Shown: positions 40,817-45,462 of the stretch, piece after piece
Position numbering within the stretch: position 1 is the first letter of the stretch
Layout: every line of letters starts with the position of its first letter
Source: Helcococcus bovis
GTDB taxonomy: Bacteria; Bacillota; Clostridia; Tissierellales; Peptoniphilaceae
Strand: one strand, 5' to 3'
Length of the DNA stretch: 45,462 nucleotides
Assembly: GCF_046035435.1 (NCBI RefSeq)
Contig: NZ_JBFNFH010000015.1
The notes under the pieces: generated by a model
The model's database searches: none
What the model saw: only the letters and a program-made list of their open reading frames with translations
Told to the model about the DNA's origin: nothing
Program-made: the position numbers and the translations under genes

Positions 40817-42277
40817 ATGGGAAAGTATAGTGAAGATTCTAAAAAATTATTAGAATATATAGGTGGAAAAGATAATATTAAATCTGTTAGCCATTGTGTA
40901 ACAAGAATGAGATTTGTTTTGAAAGACGAATCTAAAGCAGATGTAAGTAAAATTGAAGAATTAAAATCTGTAAAAGGAAGTTTTACGCAAGCAGGACAAT
41001 TTCAGGTAATAATCGGTAATGAAGTAGATTTATTTTACAATGATTTTACTGCAGTTTCAGGAGTTGAAGGAGTATCTAAAGATCAAGTTAAATCTGATGC
41101 TAAGTCAAATCAATCATTTTTACAAAGATTAATGACTAATTTAGCAGAAATTTTTGCGCCAATTATTCCAGCGATTGTTGTTGGGGGTTTGATTTTAGGT
41201 TTTAGAAATATACTTGAAGGCGTAAAAATGTTTACAGATACAGGAGCCTTTGATTTGGTAAATGGTACTAAGACAATAACAAACATGTCTGTATTTTGGA
41301 ATGGTGTAAATCATTTCTTATGGTTACCAGGGGAAGCTATTTTTCATTTCTTACCAGTAGGAATTACATGGTCTGTTACAAGAAAAATGGGAACTACACA
41401 AATTTTAGGTATAGTTTTAGGGATTACATTAGTATCACCTCAATTATTAAATGCATATGGCGCAGCAGGAGCTCTTGCTGAAGGTAAAGTACCATTTTGG
41501 GATTTTGGATTTGCTCAAGTAAATATGATTGGATATCAAGCACAAGTAATACCAGCTATGTTAGCAGGTTTTGCATTAGCTTATTTAGAAAGATTCTTTA
41601 AGAAGATAATACTAGATGTTGTCCAAATGATATTTGTACCATTCTTTTCACTACTTATTTCAATAGTTCTAGCTCACTTGGTATTAGGACCAATCGGTTG
41701 GCAAATTGGTAAAGCAATATCATCAGTTGTTTATGCAGGATTGACATCATCATTAAACTGGTTATTTGCAGCAGTATTTGGATTTTTCTATTCACCACTT
41801 GTAATTACAGGTTTACATCATATGACAAATGCAATAGATTTGACACTAATAAGTGAAACTGCAACAGCTACACAAGCTGGCACAACATTATTGTGGCCAA
41901 TGATTGCTTTATCAAATATTGCACAAGGTGCAGCTGTAGCAGCAACAGTATTCTTAAACAGAAAAAATGAAAAATTTAAGGAAGTTGCTATTCCAGCTTG
42001 GATTTCTGCATGGTTAGGAGTTACAGAACCAGCTATGTTTGGGGTAAATATTAAGTTAAGATACTCATTCTTAGCAGCTATGATCGGATCATCAATTGCG
42101 GGATTATTCTCAGTATTAACTAATACGGGAGCGTTGGCAATAGGGGTTGGTGGCATACCAGGAATATTATCATTCCCAGTAACAAAATGGCCAACATTCT
42201 TTATTGCAATGCTTATAGCAACAATAATTCCAGTTGTTTTAACTGTAATATTTTCAAAAAGAGTAAAGAATAAGTAA
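40817..42277 (+). CDS. treP: PTS trehalose-type enzyme IIBC
   Basis: A 486-residue glucose/sucrose-superfamily PTS permease. The N-terminal IIB domain (about 1-85) has the phosphocysteine Cys27 in SHCVTRMRF. The IIC domain (about 105-480) has about ten membrane segments and the motifs LPVGITWSVTRKMG, GLHHMTNAIDLTLI and WLGVTEPAMFGVN. No IIA domain is fused, so a IIA encoded elsewhere must serve it, as for Bacillus TreP. Between treR and a trehalose-6-phosphate hydrolase gene, trehalose is the best substrate guess. AAGGAGGAG precedes the ATG. Confidence 0.9.
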   Translation: MGKYSEDSKKLLEYIGGKDNIKSVSHCVTRMRFVLKDESKADVSKIEELKSVKGSFTQAGQFQVIIGNEVDLFYNDFTAVSGVEGVSKDQVKSDAKSNQSFLQRLMTNLAEIFAPIIPAIVVGGLILGFRNILEGVKMFTDTGAFDLVNGTKTITNMSVFWNGVNHFLWLPGEAIFHFLPVGITWSVTRKMGTTQILGIVLGITLVSPQLLNAYGAAGALAEGKVPFWDFGFAQVNMIGYQAQVIPAMLAGFALAYLERFFKKIILDVVQMIFVPFFSLLISIVLAHLVLGPIGWQIGKAISSVVYAGLTSSLNWLFAAVFGFFYSPLVITGLHHMTNAIDLTLISETATATQAGTTLLWPMIALSNIAQGAAVAATVFLNRKNEKFKEVAIPAWISAWLGVTEPAMFGVNIKLRYSFLAAMIGSSIAGLFSVLTNTGALAIGVGGIPGILSFPVTKWPTFFIAMLIATIIPVVLTVIFSKRVKNK

Positions 42278-42280
42278 ATT

Positions 42281-42305
42281 TAAGGGAGTGTTTAACTCCC
42301 TTTAT
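42281..42305 (+). terminator. Intra-operon hairpin between treP and treA
   Basis: AAGGGAGT (42281-42288) and ACTCCCTT (42294-42301) form a perfect 8-bp stem with a 5-nt loop, followed by TATTT. The U-run is weak. It may partly terminate, lowering treA relative to treP. Confidence 0.55.
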
Positions 42306-42322
42306 TTGATAAAGGAGATATA

Positions 42323-43957
42323 ATGAATTTTAAGGATAAGGTAGTTTATCAAATATATATAAAATCATTTCAAGATTCTAATGGAGATGGAATTGGAGAT
42401 TTGAATGGTATAACTCAAAGACTTCCTCAATTATCAGAATTGGGAATTGATATTGTTTGGATTACACCTTTTTTTAATTCACCACAATATGATAATGGAT
42501 ATGATGTTGCAGATTATAAATCGATAGATCCCATGTTTGGTAATTTTGAAGATTTTGATAATATGATGAAAACAGCAAAGTCATTAAATATTGAAATTAT
42601 GCTTGATATGGTATTCAATCACACTTCTACACAGCATGAATGGTTTCAAAAAGCTCTTTCAGGGGATGAAAAATATCAAGATTATTATATATTCAAAGAT
42701 TCTAAAAATGGTAAAGAGCCAACAAATTGGATTTCAAAATTTGGAGGAAGTGCGTGGAAATATGTAGAAAAATTAGATAAATGGTATTTACATCTATTTC
42801 ATGTTGAACAAGCTGATTTAAATTGGAAAAATCCTGAAGTAAGAGAAGAGATTTTTGATGTAATTAAATTTTGGAAAGATAAGGGCGTAGCCGGTTTTAG
42901 ACTTGATGTAGTTAATTTAATTTCTAAACCTGAAAAATTTGAAGATGATTTTGAAGGAGATGGTAGAAGATTTTATACTGATGGTCCAAACATTCATAAA
43001 TATTTAAAAGAATTATCTGAAAAAGGTGGATTTGCTGATCTAATGACAGTCGGAGAGATGAGTTCAACAAGTCTTGAAAATTGTATTTTGTATTCAAATC
43101 CTGATGAAAAAGAGCTTTCTATGGTATTTAATTTCCACCATTTAAAGGTTGACTATAAAAATGGCAAAGAAAAGTGGATTCTTGATGAAATTAGATGGAA
43201 TGACTTATTTGGATTATTTGATAGATGGCAAACAGAGATGCAAGAAAAAGGTGGGTGGTCAGCATGGTTTTTCAATAATCATGATCAACCAAGAGCTATT
43301 TCAAGATTTTGTGATGATGAAAATTATCATTATGAATCTGCAACGTTGTTGGGTACACTTACTCATATGATGAGAGGAACGCCTTACATTTATCAAGGAG
43401 AAGAAATAGGGACAACAAATCCAAGATATTCAACAATTGATGAATATCTGGATGTTGAAAGCAAAAACTATTTTAATATTCTTATGGAAGGAGGAATGTC
43501 AGAAAAAGAAGCTCTTCATGTTATTTCAGAAAGATCTAGGGATAATGGTAGAACTCCAATAGCATGGGAAGAAAATTCTGTTAATTATGGATTTTCAAAT
43601 GTTAAACCATGGATTAGTTTTGGAAATGTAAGTAATTTTTATGATAAAGATAAAAAGGCTGAAAAATCAATATTTAAGTATTATCAAAAATTAATTAAAT
43701 TAAGAAAAAATTTTAGGGCAATTTCTGAAGGAAGATACAAGAAAGTTAATTCTATTTATCAAAGCTATGTTTTTGAGAGAATATCAGAAAATGAAGAAAT
43801 TTTAGTAATATTGAATTTTAAATATTTTTCAGAAAATCTATATATCTTAAAAGAGATAATAGAAAAATACATAGATGGTGAAATTTTAATAAATAATTAT
43901 GATAGTTTTGATATTGAAAATTTAAGACCTTATCAGGCAGTGGTTTTGAAAAAATAA
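42323..43957 (+). CDS. treA: Alpha,alpha-phosphotrehalase (trehalose-6-phosphate hydrolase), GH13
   Basis: A 544-residue GH13 enzyme that splits trehalose-6-phosphate into glucose and glucose-6-phosphate. The start VVYQIYIKSFQDSNGDGIGDL is typical of the oligo-1,6-glucosidase/TreC group. The catalytic triad is Asp195 (GFRLDVVN), Glu245 (TVGEM) and Asp321 (NNHDQPR), with FNHTS and the calcium/region I motifs present. Position after treP supports phosphotrehalase over oligo-1,6-glucosidase. The ATG follows AAAGGAG. A terminator hairpin closes the operon. Confidence 0.9.
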   Translation: MNFKDKVVYQIYIKSFQDSNGDGIGDLNGITQRLPQLSELGIDIVWITPFFNSPQYDNGYDVADYKSIDPMFGNFEDFDNMMKTAKSLNIEIMLDMVFNHTSTQHEWFQKALSGDEKYQDYYIFKDSKNGKEPTNWISKFGGSAWKYVEKLDKWYLHLFHVEQADLNWKNPEVREEIFDVIKFWKDKGVAGFRLDVVNLISKPEKFEDDFEGDGRRFYTDGPNIHKYLKELSEKGGFADLMTVGEMSSTSLENCILYSNPDEKELSMVFNFHHLKVDYKNGKEKWILDEIRWNDLFGLFDRWQTEMQEKGGWSAWFFNNHDQPRAISRFCDDENYHYESATLLGTLTHMMRGTPYIYQGEEIGTTNPRYSTIDEYLDVESKNYFNILMEGGMSEKEALHVISERSRDNGRTPIAWEENSVNYGFSNVKPWISFGNVSNFYDKDKKAEKSIFKYYQKLIKLRKNFRAISEGRYKKVNSIYQSYVFERISENEEILVILNFKYFSENLYILKEIIEKYIDGEILINNYDSFDIENLRPYQAVVLKK

Positions 43958-43964
43958 GAAAAAA

Positions 43965-44005
43965 GGCTGTTGCAAATAACTAATTTTTTGCAACAAGCCC
44001 TTTTT
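43965..44005 (+). terminator. Terminator after treA
   Basis: GGCTGTTGCAAA (43965-43976) pairs with TTTGCAACAAGCC (43987-43999) with one mismatch and is followed by CTTTTT. It ends the tre operon. Confidence 0.85.
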
Positions 44006-44104
44006 GTATTTGTAAAATTTATTTTTTCAGAATATACCTAAGTTTATAAATTGCATATCTCAGATTATTGTTGATCTTTTTTTATCTTATCTTGATATTT
44101 TTTA

Positions 44105-44644
44105 TTAATGAATTATTTGGTAAAACATATAGGTTGCCTTGTTCATAAGTAGTTTCATCATACTCTTTTTTTTACTATCTTCCATTCTAGTAAATGTTCT
44201 CGTAATTCTAATTTTATTTGATTGTCCAAATTTACCTAAATTTTGTATATTTTCTTTCCATAAACCTGTAACATTAGGTAATCCCCTAATAAATGCTGAA
44301 GGAATAAAGTCAATGTTACATTTTACCTCTAAATAGTCATTTCCGAATATAAATCTATTTAGACCTGCATTAAATAGCATTTGTGCTTCAGTAATTATTT
44401 GTTTTTCTCTTGATAATATGTAAAAGAAGTATACTCCAGGTAAAATAAATAACCCACCCCATAAAGTCTTAAAAATAAACCAAATTAATATTGTCAAGGC
44501 TATACCAATTGCCATTGATAAGTAAGCTCTAATTTTGAATGGTTTTACTTTTTCAATTGCTGACTTTAGATTAGCAAGTAATTCACTACCTTCTTCAGAG
44601 TCTAAAAATACTAAATAATCTGAAGGTGTATTTCCTCTATTCAT
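44105..44644 (-). CDS. Unrecognised two-TM membrane protein
   Basis: A 179-residue protein that I do not recognise. The N-terminal 35 residues are soluble and acidic (SDYLVFLDSEEGSELL). Two closely spaced membrane helices follow (about 39-58 and 62-78), and then a basic C-terminal domain of about 100 residues, probably cytoplasmic, ending in a Lys-rich stretch. The ribosome binding site AAGGAGAAAAC is good, so the gene is likely real. It is convergent with treA and divergent from trmB, with no operon partner. No enzymatic motif is visible. Confidence 0.65.
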   Translation of the reverse strand: MNRGNTPSDYLVFLDSEEGSELLANLKSAIEKVKPFKIRAYLSMAIGIALTILIWFIFKTLWGGLFILPGVYFFYILSREKQIITEAQMLFNAGLNRFIFGNDYLEVKCNIDFIPSAFIRGLPNVTGLWKENIQNLGKFGQSNKIRITRTFTRMEDSKKKSMMKLLMNKATYMFYQIIH

Positions 44645-44751
44645 GTTTTCTCCTTAAAATTATATCTATATGATAATATTATATTTATTATTAGATTTAT
44701 TTGCGATAATATAAATTTAAACGATTTTTATTAAAATTATCATTTATCAAA

Positions 44752-44780
44752 TTTATAAAATCTACTATTTTTGATATAAT
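44752..44780 (+). promoter_or_regulatory. trmB promoter
   Basis: TTTATA (44752-44757), a 17-bp spacer and an extended -10 TGATATAAT ending at 44780, about 30 bp before the trmB start. Confidence 0.55.
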
Positions 44781-44811
44781 GATATAAGTAGAAAACATCA
44801 AAAGAGGGATT

Positions 44812-45447
44812 ATGAGAATAAGATTTAAGAAATTTGCAATACCGGAATTGCAAGAAAATGATTTAGTATATTTTGATCCTAAAAATAATAATGGAAGATG
44901 GAATGAAATTTTTGGAAATAACAATCCTATTCATTTGGAAATTGGTGCTGGAAGAGGTGGATTTGCAGCAACATTAGCAGAACAAAATCCAGACATCAAC
45001 TATGTTGCAATAGAAATGGATGCAAATATTTTAGTCTATGCAGGAAGATTATTTTTAGAAAAAGGAGTTAGAAATATTAGAGCAATTAGAGGTTTTGCAG
45101 AATATTTGGGAGATCATTTTAATGAAGATGAAATTTCAAAAATTTACATTAATTTTTCAAATCCATGGCCAAAGAAAAAACAACATAAGAGAAGACTTAC
45201 TCATCCAAGGCATCTGAAAATTTATAAAGAAATTCTTAAGAATGGTGGAGAAATCGAGTTTAAGACAGATGATAGGCCATTTTTTGAAGATAGTTTGGAA
45301 TATTTTAAGGAATGTGGTTTTGAAATTTTAGAACACTCATTTGATCTAAAATTAGAGGATAAGTCAGATAATATTATTACAGAATACGAAAGAAAATGGC
45401 GAGGAATGGGAGTTCCAATCTGTTATGCAAGAGTAAAATCTGTGTGA
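44812..45447 (+). CDS. trmB: tRNA (guanine46-N7)-methyltransferase TrmB
   Basis: A 211-residue SAM-dependent enzyme that makes m7G46 in tRNA. The SAM motif LEIGAGRGGFAATLA is at about 43-57, and NFSNPWPKKKQHKRRLTH at about 114-131 is the TrmB signature. The residue aligning with the Asp of the SDPWP motif in Bacillus and E. coli is Asn here. The C-terminal TEYERKWRGMGVPICYA is typical. The protein is complete, with its stop 15 bases before the window end. AGAGGGA precedes the ATG. Confidence 0.95.
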   Translation: MRIRFKKFAIPELQENDLVYFDPKNNNGRWNEIFGNNNPIHLEIGAGRGGFAATLAEQNPDINYVAIEMDANILVYAGRLFLEKGVRNIRAIRGFAEYLGDHFNEDEISKIYINFSNPWPKKKQHKRRLTHPRHLKIYKEILKNGGEIEFKTDDRPFFEDSLEYFKECGFEILEHSFDLKLEDKSDNIITEYERKWRGMGVPICYARVKSV

Positions 45448-45462
45448 TTATAGAAAAAAAAT

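Overview
The window is a chromosomal segment around the replication origin of a very AT-rich Gram-positive anaerobe. The gene order rsmG-mnmG-mnmE-jag-yidC-yidD-rnpA-rpmH / oriC / dnaA-dnaN-yaaA-recF-gyrB-gyrA is the ancestral Firmicutes origin layout. Strong AGGAGG-type ribosome binding sites, a mevalonate operon, a staphylococcal/streptococcal-type lactose PTS and a trehalose PTS suggest a saccharolytic coccus of the Tissierellia/Peptoniphilaceae (Helcococcus- or Parvimonas-like). The genus is inference; no rRNA gene is present.

Left arm (1-12448, all minus). dnaA, dnaN, yaaA, recF, gyrB and gyrA form one tight co-directional run. It continues without a break into a partner-switching sigma module: a STAS anti-anti-sigma factor, a degenerate RsbW-like protein and a SigB/SigF-type sigma factor. 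A hairpin terminator follows, then a cytoplasmic GH92 alpha-mannosidase.

Origin (10845-11005 and 12449-13903). The origin is bipartite. A cluster of DnaA boxes lies upstream of dnaA. A second set between dnaA and dnaN sits next to a GC-rich clamp and six DnaA-trios, the probable unwinding site. The 1.46 kb gap before rpmH also holds a strong orphan terminator, two copies of a 75-bp promoter segment 739 bp apart, and, between them, four 37-nt hairpin units of identical length whose stems covary. I do not recognise this array; it is the least explained structure in the window.

Right of the origin (13904-24781, plus). rpmH, rnpA, yidD, yidC, jag, mnmE, mnmG and rsmG are followed by three parS-like 16-bp palindromes with a CATATG centre, then parA/soj, parB, a DUF4446 gene, pta and mtnN.

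Sugar and isoprenoid region (24919-43957). lacR-lacA-lacB-lacF-lacE-lacG with a secreted GH30 glycosidase imports and cleaves lactose-type phosphosugars, but lacC and lacD are absent here. After ftsH (minus) come thiolase, HMG-CoA reductase and HMG-CoA synthase (the upper mevalonate pathway), transketolase, and treR-treP-treA for trehalose. The right end has an unrecognised two-TM protein (minus) and trmB (plus).
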